Part shown: one piece after another, positions 42,704 through 51,692 of the stretch
Layout of the letters: every line of letters starts with the position of its first letter
How positions within the stretch are numbered: position 1 is the stretch's first letter
Origin: Dehalococcoidia bacterium
Lineage (GTDB): Bacteria > Chloroflexota > Dehalococcoidia > E44-bin15
Reading direction: 5' to 3'
DNA: 64,000 nucleotides
Assembly: GCA_041649635.1 (NCBI GenBank)
Contig: JBAZMV010000005.1
Coordinates: 62,001-126,000 of the forward strand
Program-made: the position numbers and the translations under genes
The notes under the pieces: model-generated
Databases searched by the model: none
What the model saw: only the letters and a program-made list of their open reading frames with translations
What the model was told of the DNA's origin: nothing

Positions 42704-43873
42704 TTGAAGATCCACGAATACCAGGCAAAGGAGATTTTCGCCAAGTACGGCGTGCCTGTGCCTAAGGGGAGGGTGGCTTCGACGCCGGCTGAGGCGAAGA
42801 AGATAGCCCAGGAGCTGGGCGGCCAGGTTGTGATAAAGGCCCAGGTATACGCGGGCGGCCGCGGCAAAGGCGGCGGGGTCAAGATAGCGCAGAACCCCGA
42901 CGAGGCCGAGAAGATAGCGGGCCAGATGATAGGGATGCAGCTGGTGACGCATCAGACATCCAAGGAAGGCGTGCCGGTGCACAAAGTTCTGGTCGAAGAG
43001 GCCATGGGCATCGCCAAGGAGCTGTATCTGAGCATAGTGATCGATTCGGCGAAGAGGATGCCGGTGATCATGGCCAGCGAGGCCGGCGGCATGGACATCG
43101 AGGAAGTCGCATCCAAGACGCCGGAGAAGATACTCAAGGTGCACGTCGACCCGGCCTCCGGCTACCAGTCCTACATCGGGCGCAAGATAGCGTACGGGCT
43201 GAACATGCCGGCGGACCTGATGAAACCGGCGGGACAGCTCATCGAAGGCCTGTTCCGCATGTTCCGCGAGAAGGACGCCTCGCTTGCCGAGATCAACCCG
43301 CTCGTGATTACAAAAGATAACAGGATACTGGCGCTGGACGGCAAGCTGAATTTGGATGACAACTCGCTGTTCCGCCATAAGGACTATCCCGACCTGCGCG
43401 ACCCGTCGCAGGAAAACCCTCTCGATTTGAAGGCGGCCGAGGCGGGCGTGTCGTACATCAAGCTGGACGGCGAGGTCGGCTGCATGGTCAACGGCGCCGG
43501 ACTGGCCATGGCGACCATGGATATCATCAAGCTCAAGGGCGGCACCGCGGCCAACTTCCTGGACGTGGGAGGTGGGGCCAGCGACGAGCAGGTTATCGAC
43601 GCGTTGACCATCATGCTCTCCGATCCCAATGTCAAAGCGGTGCTGGTCAACGTCTTCGGCGGCATACTGCGCTGCGACATCATCGCGCGAGGCATGATCG
43701 AGGTATCGAAAAAGCAGGAGATAAAGGTGCCCATCGTGGTGCGTATGCGCGGCACGAATAAGGATGAGGGCAAGAAGCTGCTCGCCGATTCCGGCTTGCC
43801 GGTGATACTGGCTAACGACCTGGACGATGCAGCGACAAAGGTCGTCGCCGCAGCCAAGGGAAAGGCCAACTGA
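42704..43873 (+). CDS. sucC: Succinyl-CoA synthetase beta subunit
   Basis: 389 residues from a TTG start eight bases after AAAGGAG. ATP-grasp nucleotide-binding domain in the first half (MKIHEYQAKEIFAKYGVPVPKGRVASTPAEA, QVYAGGRGKGGGVK, LAEINPLVIT), CoA-ligase domain in the second half (GGGASDEQVIDALTIMLSDPNVKAVLVNVFGGI). Works with SucD to convert succinyl-CoA and NDP + Pi to succinate and NTP. Separated from sucD by a small membrane protein gene. Confidence 0.95.
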   Translation: MKIHEYQAKEIFAKYGVPVPKGRVASTPAEAKKIAQELGGQVVIKAQVYAGGRGKGGGVKIAQNPDEAEKIAGQMIGMQLVTHQTSKEGVPVHKVLVEEAMGIAKELYLSIVIDSAKRMPVIMASEAGGMDIEEVASKTPEKILKVHVDPASGYQSYIGRKIAYGLNMPADLMKPAGQLIEGLFRMFREKDASLAEINPLVITKDNRILALDGKLNLDDNSLFRHKDYPDLRDPSQENPLDLKAAEAGVSYIKLDGEVGCMVNGAGLAMATMDIIKLKGGTAANFLDVGGGASDEQVIDALTIMLSDPNVKAVLVNVFGGILRCDIIARGMIEVSKKQEIKVPIVVRMRGTNKDEGKKLLADSGLPVILANDLDDAATKVVAAAKGKAN

Positions 43874-43889
43874 TTAGGAAGTCGAAGTA

Positions 43890-44198
43890 ATGACCGTCGA
43901 GATAATACTGCTGGTGGCAAGCATCGCTTTCATGATAATCCTATGGGTCGGCTTTGACGGTATCACCGTCAGCGGGCCGCTCTCCGTAGGGCTGATCTCC
44001 GTCGGCATCGGGATAATGGGACTGTGCTATTTTCACGAGTTCGACGCCCGCTTCGGGGTCAGCATGGGCTTTCTAGTCATCGGCGGCGCCATATTCTTCT
44101 CGGCGATGCGGAAACGCGAATCTATGAAGGAATTCAGCGCTGCGCTTTGCGTGGCGGTAGCGCTTGTCTGTGGAATATACGCGATATTAAGTCTTTAG
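43890..44198 (+). CDS. Small membrane protein between sucC and sucD
   Basis: 102 residues, four hydrophobic stretches (about 3-20, 28-48, 58-72 and 82-101) with short loops; MRKRESMKE between the third and fourth is the only strongly charged part. Spacing to sucC is 16 bases and to sucD 9 bases, so the three must be on one transcript. I do not recognise the family, and a membrane protein inside sucCD is unusual. It may be a neutral insertion or help to tether the enzyme. Confidence 0.75.
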   Translation: MTVEIILLVASIAFMIILWVGFDGITVSGPLSVGLISVGIGIMGLCYFHEFDARFGVSMGFLVIGGAIFFSAMRKRESMKEFSAALCVAVALVCGIYAILSL

Positions 44199-44207
44199 GG
44201 GGTTAAA

Positions 44208-45083
44208 GTGAGCGTACTGGTAAATGAAAATACCAAGCTGCTCGTGCAGGGAATAACCGGCAACGAGGGCAGCTTTCATACTAAGAGGTGCATGGCCTTC
44301 GGCACCAAAGTGGTGGCCGGGGTCACGCCGGGCAAGGGCGGGAACAAGTTCGAGGACGTTCCCGTGTTCAACTATGTCGATCAGGCGGTGAAGGAGACCG
44401 GCGCCAACGCCAGCATGATATTCGTGCCGCCGGCCTTCGCGGCCGAGGCCATAATCGAGGCGGCGGACGCCGGGATAGAGCTTGTGGTCTGCATCACGGA
44501 CGGCATACCGACCCTGGACATGGTCACGGTGCTCGGTTATCTTAGGAACAAGAAGACGCGGCTCATCGGGCCCAACTGCCCCGGTCTGATAGCGCCGAAG
44601 TACAAGTGCAAGATCGGCCTCATGCCGGGCGACATCAGCAAGCCGGGCAACGTGGGCGTCGTGTCGCGCAGCGGCACGCTGACATATGAGGCTATAGCCC
44701 AGCTCACGGAGCAGGGCATCGGGCAGTCAACCTGCGTCGGCATCGGCGGAGACCCGCTGATCGGCACCACGTTCCTGGATATGCTGGAGCTTTTCGAAAA
44801 GGACAAGGAGACCGAGATGGTTATCCTTATCGGCGAGATAGGCGGCGTGGCGGAGCAGCAGGCCGCGGAGTTCATCAAGGCCAAGATGTCCAAGCCCGTC
44901 GTATCCTTCATCTCCGGCAGCAGCGCGCCTCCGGGCAAGCGCATGGGGCATGCCGGCGCCATAATAACGGGCAGCTCGGGCACCGCGGCGGAGAAGTTCG
45001 CCGCGCTTAAGGCCGCCGGGGCGCATATCGCGTCGAGCCCGGCCGAGATCGGCGCGCTGGCCAAGAAGGTTTTGAAGTCTTGA
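44208..45083 (+). CDS. sucD: Succinyl-CoA synthetase alpha subunit
   Basis: 291 residues from a GTG. CoA-binding domain (TKLLVQGITGNEGSFHTKRC, VPPAFAAEAIIEAADAGIELVVCITDGIP, GPNCPGLIAP), and the phosphohistidine His248 in KRMGHAGAIITGSSGTA. It forms the active enzyme with SucC. The stop codon overlaps the surE TTG start by four bases. Confidence 0.96.
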   Translation: MSVLVNENTKLLVQGITGNEGSFHTKRCMAFGTKVVAGVTPGKGGNKFEDVPVFNYVDQAVKETGANASMIFVPPAFAAEAIIEAADAGIELVVCITDGIPTLDMVTVLGYLRNKKTRLIGPNCPGLIAPKYKCKIGLMPGDISKPGNVGVVSRSGTLTYEAIAQLTEQGIGQSTCVGIGGDPLIGTTFLDMLELFEKDKETEMVILIGEIGGVAEQQAAEFIKAKMSKPVVSFISGSSAPPGKRMGHAGAIITGSSGTAAEKFAALKAAGAHIASSPAEIGALAKKVLKS

Positions 45084-45847
45084 AGATACTGGTAACAAAT
45101 GATGACGGTTTCTACGCCAGGGGGCTGTGGCTGCTCGCGCGTGAGCTTAGCAAGGTCGGCGAGGTTGTAATCGTAGCCCCCGACCGCGAGCAGAGCGCTG
45201 TGAGCAGCTCGATGACGCTGCATCATCCGCTCAGGGTGAGGAAGGTCAGATCGCCGCTTGAGGGAGTGTCCAGCTATTCGGTTGAAGGCACTCCCTCAGA
45301 TTGCGTCATCCTGGCGTTAGGCCGTCTCCTTACCGAGAAGGTCGACCTCGTGTTCTCAGGGATAAACGAGGGGGCCAATCTTGGCGACGATGTGCTCCTG
45401 TCCGGTACCGTCGGCGCGGCATTGCAGGGATACTTCAAGGGTATTCCTTCCGTGGCCATATCCGTCGGCGCCATCAAGGATGTGCATTTCGACGTAGCGG
45501 CAAAGCTTGCGGGCGTGCTGGCACGAAAGATGGGGGATATCCCCAGGGAGGTTCTGCTGAACGTGAACCTGCCCAATCTACCCCTCGATAAAATCCAGGG
45601 CATAGAGGTCACAAAGCTGGGGCGCAGGAGCTTCGGCGACCAGGTTGTCGAAGGGAATGACGGCAAGAGGGAGTACTACTGGATCGTCAGGGGGGAGCCG
45701 CAATGGCAGCCGTCGGAGGGCACGGACGTGAAGGCCTTTATCGAGGATAAGATATCGATAACGCCTTTATATACGGACCTCACCAGCTCTCAAGCGCTGT
45801 CCAAGCTGAAGAAGCTGCCGTCGGAACTACTGAACGGGCTCAAATAG
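45080..45847 (+). CDS. surE: 5'-nucleotidase / survival protein SurE
   Basis: 255 residues from a TTG start. The metal site Asp8-Asp9 in LVTNDDGFYARGL, PDREQSAVSSSMTL and SGINEGANLGDDVLLSGTVGAA are the SurE fingerprint. It dephosphorylates nucleoside monophosphates and sometimes polyphosphate. It overlaps sucD by four bases, indicating coupled translation, and is followed by a strong terminator. Confidence 0.95.
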   Translation: MKILVTNDDGFYARGLWLLARELSKVGEVVIVAPDREQSAVSSSMTLHHPLRVRKVRSPLEGVSSYSVEGTPSDCVILALGRLLTEKVDLVFSGINEGANLGDDVLLSGTVGAALQGYFKGIPSVAISVGAIKDVHFDVAAKLAGVLARKMGDIPREVLLNVNLPNLPLDKIQGIEVTKLGRRSFGDQVVEGNDGKREYYWIVRGEPQWQPSEGTDVKAFIEDKISITPLYTDLTSSQALSKLKKLPSELLNGLK

Positions 45848-45868
45848 TATCGATTCGTATTATTGCAG

Positions 45869-45911
45869 AAAATCGGAGGCTACCCGGCCGCGGGTAACTC
45901 CGATTTTTTTG
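45869..45911 (+). terminator. Intrinsic terminator after surE, shared with the convergent MMPL gene
   Basis: AAATCGGAG (45870-45878) pairs with CTCCGATTT (45898-45906), with an inner ACCCG/CGGGT stem, followed by a T run. On the opposite strand the MMPL stop codon (45880-45882) lies inside this hairpin, whose minus-strand tail is TTTTCT, so it can serve both genes. Confidence 0.88.
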
Positions 45912-48444
45912 TCTGTTTTGTTTGCGCTCGATGCTTCGCGCGTCGCCGCGCTTTCAATTCTTTCCTGCTCTGCCACGAGTCGATCCATACGATTAGCGGA
46001 GGTAGCACGAACAGCGTGCTGACCAGAGCGAAGGCCACGTTGATCATGGTCACAACGCCGAAGTCGACCAGTATAGCGAAATCGCGGGCTATGAGCAGCG
46101 CACCGAAGCCTCCGATAACGGTGAGCCCGGAGGCGACGATGGCGCGGCCTATCTTGGTCATGGCTGTGACCATGGCCGTGAACGGCTCCTCTCCCCTCTG
46201 CCGTTCCTCATAGTAGCGCATCATAAGCAGGACGGTGAACTCCACACCTATGCCGATGATGAGTGCGCTGAGCGTAGAGGTAAGAGGGGTGTATTTGATA
46301 CCCAAGAGCCACATCACGCCGCTGGACCAGCCTACTATGAGTGCGATAGGCACCGTTGCCATCAGGGCCCGTATTATCCTGAGCCTGAACAGGATGAGTA
46401 GCCCGCCGAACACCATGGCGATGCCGATAAAGGTCATCTCCACTCGGCCGCCCGTGAGTGCATCCCACATCTTTTTACCGATTACCGGCATGCCGGTGAC
46501 CACTCCGCTAACCCCCGAAGGCGCTGTTGAGATATAGCTCCTTAGCGATTCGATGAAGGGTTCCGTCTCTTCGCTTCCCATTAACGAATCGAGGCTCACT
46601 ATGATATTGGCCGCTTTGTAATCCTCTGTGATGAGGTTGCGGGAGACCTGGGTAGGCAATGCGGAGATAAGCCCTTTGATCTGCCCCGTATCGGGGGGTA
46701 TCTGCCCTCCGGCCATGCCATATACGGTGCTTGCGATGCTGTTCGTTCCAAGGACTCCCTGATAGCCGTTGTTCATAATCTGTGATTCTACTCCCAGCAT
46801 CCATTCCAGCGTTGCCGGATTGGATATATCATCAGCCTCTATCAGGATGTTTGCCGAAAGAAATCCGCCGGATATATCCTGCAGCAATAACATATCCTCA
46901 ATGACGGGAACATCTTCTGATATGAAATTCAACTCGTCGGTTTCGGTCTCGATGTGCCCGTCGGCGATGACGCCCGCTATGGTGAGCGCCAGAGCAATCG
47001 GCAGTATCACAGCCCGGCTTCTGATTATTCGCGGGGCCATTTTGTGGAGGCCCTTCTCGACGAAGCCCATATGGCTGTTTTCCGACTTCTTGCCGTTGTT
47101 GATCTTACGTATCCGGCGTATGACTACGGACAGCAGGGTGAAGGCGGCGATGAGCAGGCTGCCGGCGCCTATGATGACCAGTATATCCTTGTAATCGCCG
47201 AGATCGGGATTACTGGTGAGGGCGATGGCGTTTATGCAAATGTATGCGGCGAATATGGCCAGCGCGTAGAAGGCGCGCTCGGCACGCGCTTTAGCCGCCT
47301 TTGTCGGAGCCTTGGCGCGGGCGCGCCGGTAGTCATGGTTGTAAAGTATCGCCAGGAGGAAGAAGATTGCCAGCACGTAGCATGTCAGGACGCCGATGAT
47401 GAGCATTGAGCCGAAGTCCTTGATCATGGGAACGGGCGAGAAATAAAGCGCGGCGAATCCGAGACACGCGGTGATTATGGCTACGCCTATCGCCGGGCCT
47501 ATGTGTGTGACTGCGTCGACGATGGCCTGTTTCACGGTCTCTCCGCGCCGCGATTCCTCGTCGTAGCGGTTATGGAATTGTATGGCGTAGTCTACCCCCA
47601 GGCCGATTATTATAGGGAAGACCGCCATGGTTACCATGGTTATCGGTATGCTGAGCACCCCCATGATGCCGAATGTGTAGATGATGCCTATGAAGACTAC
47701 ACCCAGCGGGAGCCAGCGCCAGGCGAAGAATCCGCGCACGCTGAATATGAGAACAAGTATCAGCAGCATGAGGCCGACCGAGACAAGAAGCATGTCCTGC
47801 ATGCTGCTCATCATGAGGTCGCTTATCGAGGCCCATATAACGGGAGCTCCTGTAACGATAGTGTCTACACCCTGAAGGCCGGACGCGCTGACCGCTTCAC
47901 GGGCGGCTTCGACAATATCTGATTCTTCTTCCTGGGAGAGGCCTCCTTTCAGGGTTACCGCGATAAGCGCGTGCTCTGTATCGGGGAAAACGCTGGAGAA
48001 TCCGTCGCGAACCTCGCCGGTCGCGGGATCGATTACTATATAGAGTGCGGTTTGTGTGTCGCCGGGCAGCGCGGGGGTTCCGGTCTGCTGATAGATGGCT
48101 TGCTTCAAGAAGAAAGTAGGGCCTATGGTGCTCAGTACATTCTCGTTGCCGCCCATCTCGTTCTCGATGGCCTCCATCGCGGCCAGGTTCGACGGATCGA
48201 GCAGCTTGGTGATATCATCGGCTGTGATCAATACGGCCAGCACGTTATCGCTGAAATGATCTGTAAATCTGACGTAGTCCTGGTATTCGGGGGAGTCCTC
48301 CGAGATGAATGTGGAGTATCCGGTTTCCATCTCCAACTGTGTCGCGCCCAGGGCCGCGGGGATCATGAGGGCAAATCCGAGGATGATTAATAAAATCCGC
48401 TTATTTTCAATAAAAATACCCAGGTGTTTGAATACTCGTTTCAT
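45880..48444 (-). CDS. MMPL/HAE3-family RND exporter, copy 2
   Basis: 854 residues, same layout as the exporter at 19407 and clearly homologous over the whole length: single span (about 14-32), outer domain, five spans with GLGVDYAIQFHNRYDEE, middle loop, second half with GIGVEFTVLLMMRYYEER. The C-terminal tail is longer and Lys/Arg-rich (SRKELKARRRAKHRAQTKQTKK). It has its own promoter 42 bases upstream. The LiaF-like and MarR genes precede it on the same strand, so control by that MarR is likely. Confidence 0.9.
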   Translation of the reverse strand: MKRVFKHLGIFIENKRILLIILGFALMIPAALGATQLEMETGYSTFISEDSPEYQDYVRFTDHFSDNVLAVLITADDITKLLDPSNLAAMEAIENEMGGNENVLSTIGPTFFLKQAIYQQTGTPALPGDTQTALYIVIDPATGEVRDGFSSVFPDTEHALIAVTLKGGLSQEEESDIVEAAREAVSASGLQGVDTIVTGAPVIWASISDLMMSSMQDMLLVSVGLMLLILVLIFSVRGFFAWRWLPLGVVFIGIIYTFGIMGVLSIPITMVTMAVFPIIIGLGVDYAIQFHNRYDEESRRGETVKQAIVDAVTHIGPAIGVAIITACLGFAALYFSPVPMIKDFGSMLIIGVLTCYVLAIFFLLAILYNHDYRRARAKAPTKAAKARAERAFYALAIFAAYICINAIALTSNPDLGDYKDILVIIGAGSLLIAAFTLLSVVIRRIRKINNGKKSENSHMGFVEKGLHKMAPRIIRSRAVILPIALALTIAGVIADGHIETETDELNFISEDVPVIEDMLLLQDISGGFLSANILIEADDISNPATLEWMLGVESQIMNNGYQGVLGTNSIASTVYGMAGGQIPPDTGQIKGLISALPTQVSRNLITEDYKAANIIVSLDSLMGSEETEPFIESLRSYISTAPSGVSGVVTGMPVIGKKMWDALTGGRVEMTFIGIAMVFGGLLILFRLRIIRALMATVPIALIVGWSSGVMWLLGIKYTPLTSTLSALIIGIGVEFTVLLMMRYYEERQRGEEPFTAMVTAMTKIGRAIVASGLTVIGGFGALLIARDFAILVDFGVVTMINVAFALVSTLFVLPPLIVWIDSWQSRKELKARRRAKHRAQTKQTKKSELPAAG

Positions 48445-48485
48445 TAAATTGCCTTTCCCGTATTGTCGCGACGCAGCGCCGATTA

Positions 48486-48514
48486 ATATTAAAAGCTTCG
48501 ATGGGCTCTGTCAA
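48486..48514 (-). promoter_or_regulatory. Promoter of second MMPL exporter
   Basis: On the minus strand: TTGACA (48514-48509), 17 bases, TAATAT (48491-48486). An ATCGAA half-site lies in the spacer, as in the palindrome in the MarR promoter at 49655-49683. The 48515-48686 interval holds nothing else that I can identify. Confidence 0.7.
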
Positions 48515-48686
48515 TAAGAAAATTTTCGCTTTTTTAATTAAGGTGGCTACTTTTGTGGTATTTTAGCAACTTTACGATATTGAACCTGCCGGATATAGGG
48601 GTAACTCGACGACTATTATTTAATCTGGCTGGTTTTTTCCCTGTAATACATTATGCTGAGCCTTCCAGTCCGGCAATGCATCAGGT

Positions 48687-49070
48687 CTATTTCTTTTTAG
48701 GTGTGTAATTAGTCCATTGATAATCGTACTCACTCGTTTCACTTACGTAGCATCCGCCGATAAGGCAGAACGTCTTAACGTGAATCGACTTACTGTGGGG
48801 AGAAGAGTCAGCCGCTTTTCTGGAACGGCCGATTCCTCTTGTGCCGCCTATGGATATGCCGGACATGGTCACCGCTGTGCCCGGATTAACCACGATATTG
48901 ACTTCTCCCAGGATGGATACCGCATTGACGACAGTGGTGCCTTCCTCAAGCTCGGCCTTTCTGAAGTCTATTTCGCAGCCGCCTATGAACGCAACAGCTG
49001 TGACTTTCTTGCCGGGACGCCAGGATTCTTTCCCCAGCCTGGAGGTTCCAATTATTGCTAAACTTCTCAT
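48687..49070 (-). CDS. LiaF-like (cell wall-active antibiotic response) C-terminal domain protein, copy 1
   Basis: 127 residues, soluble. The pattern LGKESWRPGKKVTAVAFIGGCEIDFRKAELEEG, VSILGEVNIVVNPGTAVTMSGISIGG and a late CLIGGCYV strand resembles the stand-alone LiaF/YvqF C-terminal beta-domain: repeated short strands with GG turns, as in a right-handed beta solenoid. In LiaF this part senses cell-envelope stress. It lies between marR and the MMPL gene. A close paralogue is at 51923 among the tRNAs. Confidence 0.72.
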   Translation of the reverse strand: MRSLAIIGTSRLGKESWRPGKKVTAVAFIGGCEIDFRKAELEEGTTVVNAVSILGEVNIVVNPGTAVTMSGISIGGTRGIGRSRKAADSSPHSKSIHVKTFCLIGGCYVSETSEYDYQWTNYTPKKK

Positions 49071-49116
49071 GGAAGGCTCTCTCTTTCATCTGTAAAACAG
49101 ATATACTGATTTATTA

Positions 49117-49635
49117 TCACTTCAAGCCCTGTGCCACCTTGCGAATTAAAGTCAGCAGTACAGTTTGTTCCTCGGAGGTCAAACAGTTAAGACATTGCTG
49201 TACGTTTTCCGACAGCGATTTTTCTATCAGTTCATGCAATCTTTTGCCGGTGTCTGTAAGTGATACACGAACTACCCTGCGGTCTCCCGGGTCGTTAAGC
49301 CTCTGCGCGAACTCGTTCTCAACCCACCAGTCAACCATGCGTGTCGCTGTCGATAATGGAACTGAAAGCGCCTGGCTGAGCTCTCCCATGGTCAGGTTGC
49401 TGTTATGGTAGAGCGTTCTGCTGAGATTATAAAAAACACCTGGGGTTCCGGAAAAAGCCGGAACTTCTCTGGATAAAGCTTTTCCCAGCTGTGTTCTTAT
49501 GTATTCGATCTCTTCGTCCGGTGGGGATATAAGCTTGGCGCTTATCTCATTTAGATACTTGAGAAAGCTGGTCAGATGTGATGCTTTGTCTTGCGATTCG
49601 AGATTATTGCCCATTATTTCCAACATTTCCGCCAT
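49117..49635 (-). CDS. MarR-family regulator of the second MMPL region
   Basis: Start chosen at ATG 49635 (172 aa). The frame extends to a TTG at 49683, but that TTG is the first base triplet of the -35 box. GELSQALSVPLSTATRMVDWWVENEFAQRL and NDPGDRRVVRVSLTDTGKRL are the recognition helix and wing. Close in sequence to the regulator at 22026. It precedes the LiaF-like and MMPL genes and probably represses them. It follows the acyl-CoA synthetase gene closely, but has its own promoter. Confidence 0.88.
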   Translation of the reverse strand: MAEMLEIMGNNLESQDKASHLTSFLKYLNEISAKLISPPDEEIEYIRTQLGKALSREVPAFSGTPGVFYNLSRTLYHNSNLTMGELSQALSVPLSTATRMVDWWVENEFAQRLNDPGDRRVVRVSLTDTGKRLHELIEKSLSENVQQCLNCLTSEEQTVLLTLIRKVAQGLK

Positions 49636-49654
49636 GAAATATTTGCGCAGTGGA

Positions 49655-49683
49655 AATATATCATCAATCGAATTCGATGTCAA
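49655..49683 (-). promoter_or_regulatory. MarR promoter with palindrome between -35 and -10
   Basis: On the minus strand: TTGACA (49683-49678), 17 bases, TATATT (49660-49655). The perfect 12-base palindrome ATCGAATTCGAT (49667-49678) fills the spacer and touches the -35, an ideal repressor site. Confidence 0.7.
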
Positions 49684-49692
49684 TGTCTTTTC

Positions 49693-51180
49693 TTACGGCA
49701 GGCTATATTTCGGTTTGTGGTGATGGAAACGATGGTATTTCAGGAACTTACCGATAGCGCGGCTGGCCTGTTCAAGTGAGAAATATGTAGGTATTCCGGC
49801 GTTTATCAGGTCTATTCTTAGCTGTTCGCGCTGTCCCGGAAGAAATCTGATCAATCCGCCCTGCAGCACTACCACTAGCGGTTTACCCGATGCGTTCTCG
49901 CGGTCGAACTTCGTAAGCGTATCAAGCACGAGATTTGTGTGCTTCTTAATCGCGTCCTCAAAAGAGATGTTCTCGTTCTTGGTGTGTTTACTGGCGCCCA
50001 GGAGTATGACACCGGGCGGCAGCGCGAACACGACGAAATCGATGTTCGGATCGGCCGCGGATAACTCGAGAGAGCGTATCAGCACATCGAGGTCCACCAT
50101 CGCAAAAGCAATGTCGATGGGGTTACGGGTGATCGTTCCCTCCGCAACTATGAATTTGAGCAGGGCTTTACGTGTCGTCTCGGCGAATGCCGGCAGCACC
50201 AGTCCGTTCTGGTCGCAGACGTCGGAGCAGGCCACGCTGTTTCCTCCGCCGCCGGCGATTAAAGCCATTCGGTTGTCTTCAGGCGGTCGCAGATATAGGA
50301 ATGTCATGACCTGGTTCAGCAGTTCTTCTATGCCCTCCACCCTGATCGCTCCGGTCTGTCTAAAAAAGGCCTCCCAGACCTGTTGTTCACCTCCCAGGGA
50401 GCCGGTGTGCGAGGCCGCGGCGCGGGCGCCGCTTGGTGTCGCGCCGCCCTTCCAGATGATGACGGGTTTTGTCTTGTTTATCTCCCTTACCAGCTTTGTC
50501 AGCTTGCCGCCGTTCTTCACTCCTTCCAGGTACATACAGATAATCTTCGTCTCCGGATCTTCGGCCAGATATTCGAGCAGGTCCACGCTGTCGATGACGG
50601 CGGCATTGCCAAAGCTCATCACCTTGCTGACTCGGATGTCGTAGTCGGCTGATTCGATGACAAAGGTGCCGGCATGGCCTCCGCTCTGGGATATGAATCC
50701 TACATGGCCGGGCTCCGGATTGAGCGTTTCCCATGTTGTTATTTTCGATGCCGGTATATGAAGTCCCATGCAATTGGGGCCGAGCACGTTTATCTTGCCT
50801 CTCGTGGCAATAGCTTTGAGCTTTTCTTCAAGCGCTATCCCCTCCGCCTCCCCCGATTCCTTGAACCCGGCCGTGAATATCTGCACGTTCTTTATGCCGA
50901 CGGTAACACAATCCTCAAGCATAGGTATGATATCCTTTGCCGGTACGGTCGCTGTAACTAGATCGACGTGTTCCGGTATCGAAAGCAGGTCATGGTATGA
51001 CTTAAGTCCGTGTATCTCCTTGCCCTCGGCTTTTGGGTTTACAGGGTATATGCGTCCGGGAAATCCGGCACGCTGTAAGTTGGCTACGAAGTCGCCAAAT
51101 AGAAGGGGCTTCCTGGAAGCCCCCACCACAGCTATTGTTTTCGGTTTTATCGCATCTTCAAAGCCCGGATAAAGCGGCAT
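49693..51180 (-). CDS. Acyl/acetyl-CoA synthetase (NDP-forming), alpha-subunit type
   Basis: 495 residues. CoA-binding domain IAVVGASRKPLLFGDFVANLQRAGFPGRIYPVNPK, then PNCMGLHIPASKI, GFISQSGGHAGTFVI and two succinyl-CoA-ligase-like domains. His258 in ASHTGSLGG is the likely phosphorylated residue. The ATP-grasp beta part found in full-length versions is absent, and no partner gene is adjacent, so it would need a separate beta subunit or act on another phosphoryl donor. Such enzymes make ATP or GTP from acyl-CoA in anaerobes. Confidence 0.85.
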   Translation of the reverse strand: MPLYPGFEDAIKPKTIAVVGASRKPLLFGDFVANLQRAGFPGRIYPVNPKAEGKEIHGLKSYHDLLSIPEHVDLVTATVPAKDIIPMLEDCVTVGIKNVQIFTAGFKESGEAEGIALEEKLKAIATRGKINVLGPNCMGLHIPASKITTWETLNPEPGHVGFISQSGGHAGTFVIESADYDIRVSKVMSFGNAAVIDSVDLLEYLAEDPETKIICMYLEGVKNGGKLTKLVREINKTKPVIIWKGGATPSGARAAASHTGSLGGEQQVWEAFFRQTGAIRVEGIEELLNQVMTFLYLRPPEDNRMALIAGGGGNSVACSDVCDQNGLVLPAFAETTRKALLKFIVAEGTITRNPIDIAFAMVDLDVLIRSLELSAADPNIDFVVFALPPGVILLGASKHTKNENISFEDAIKKHTNLVLDTLTKFDRENASGKPLVVVLQGGLIRFLPGQREQLRIDLINAGIPTYFSLEQASRAIGKFLKYHRFHHHKPKYSLP

Positions 51181-51240
51181 GTGGAAATCCTTGTTTGATA
51201 GTTTCGATTGTCGATTTAATTATAGCAGAATTTTGGCTGG

Positions 51241-51323
51241 TGCCGAGGGCGGGACTCGAACCCGCACGAGCTAGTGCCCAAGGGATTTTAAGTCCCTCGC
51301 GTCTGCCATTCCGCCACCTCGGC
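51241..51323 (-). tRNA. tRNA-Leu (TAA)
   Basis: Class II tRNA, 83 bases. Acceptor GCCGAGG/CCTCGGC, anticodon loop CTTAAAA (TAA), T arm GGGTTCGAGTCCC, discriminator A. Confidence 0.96.
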
Positions 51324-51413
51324 CTTCGATCGTTCTAGGATTTTTAAAGATAAAAAACGGGGCCGCAGTTACGTACCCCGAGCTATCATTGCATATTCAT
51401 AACGCTTGTGAAG

Positions 51414-51486
51414 AGGCGACGGGCAGATTCGAACTGCCGAATAGGGGTTTTGCAGACCCCCGCCTTAACCTCTTGGCCACGTCGCC
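51414..51486 (-). tRNA. tRNA-Cys (GCA)
   Basis: 73 bases. Acceptor GGCGACG/CGTCGCC, anticodon loop CTGCAAA (GCA), T arm with AGTTCGAATCT, discriminator U, as usual for tRNA-Cys. Confidence 0.95.
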
Positions 51487-51524
51487 GCAATAACCCCGTC
51501 GTACCGGGGAGAAGATTTTTTTGG

Positions 51525-51596
<72 letters not shown>

Positions 51597-51602
51597 GTAT
51601 GG

Positions 51603-51686
51603 TGCCGAGGAGGAGACTCGAACTCCTATAGGCTTTCGCCCACCACCCCCTCAAGATGGCGTGTCTACCAGTTCCACCACCTCGGC
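51603..51686 (-). tRNA. tRNA-Leu (GAG)
   Basis: Class II tRNA, 84 bases. Acceptor GCCGAGG/CCTCGGC, anticodon stem CCATC/GGTGG with loop TTGAGGG (GAG), long variable arm, discriminator A. Its acceptor is identical to that of the tRNA-Leu (TAA) nearby. Confidence 0.93.
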
Positions 51687-51692
51687 TTATGG

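Noticed and set aside
49636..49683. TTG start for the second MMPL-linked MarR
   Set aside because: The TTG is part of the -35 box TTGACA of the gene's own promoter, so translation must start downstream at 49635.
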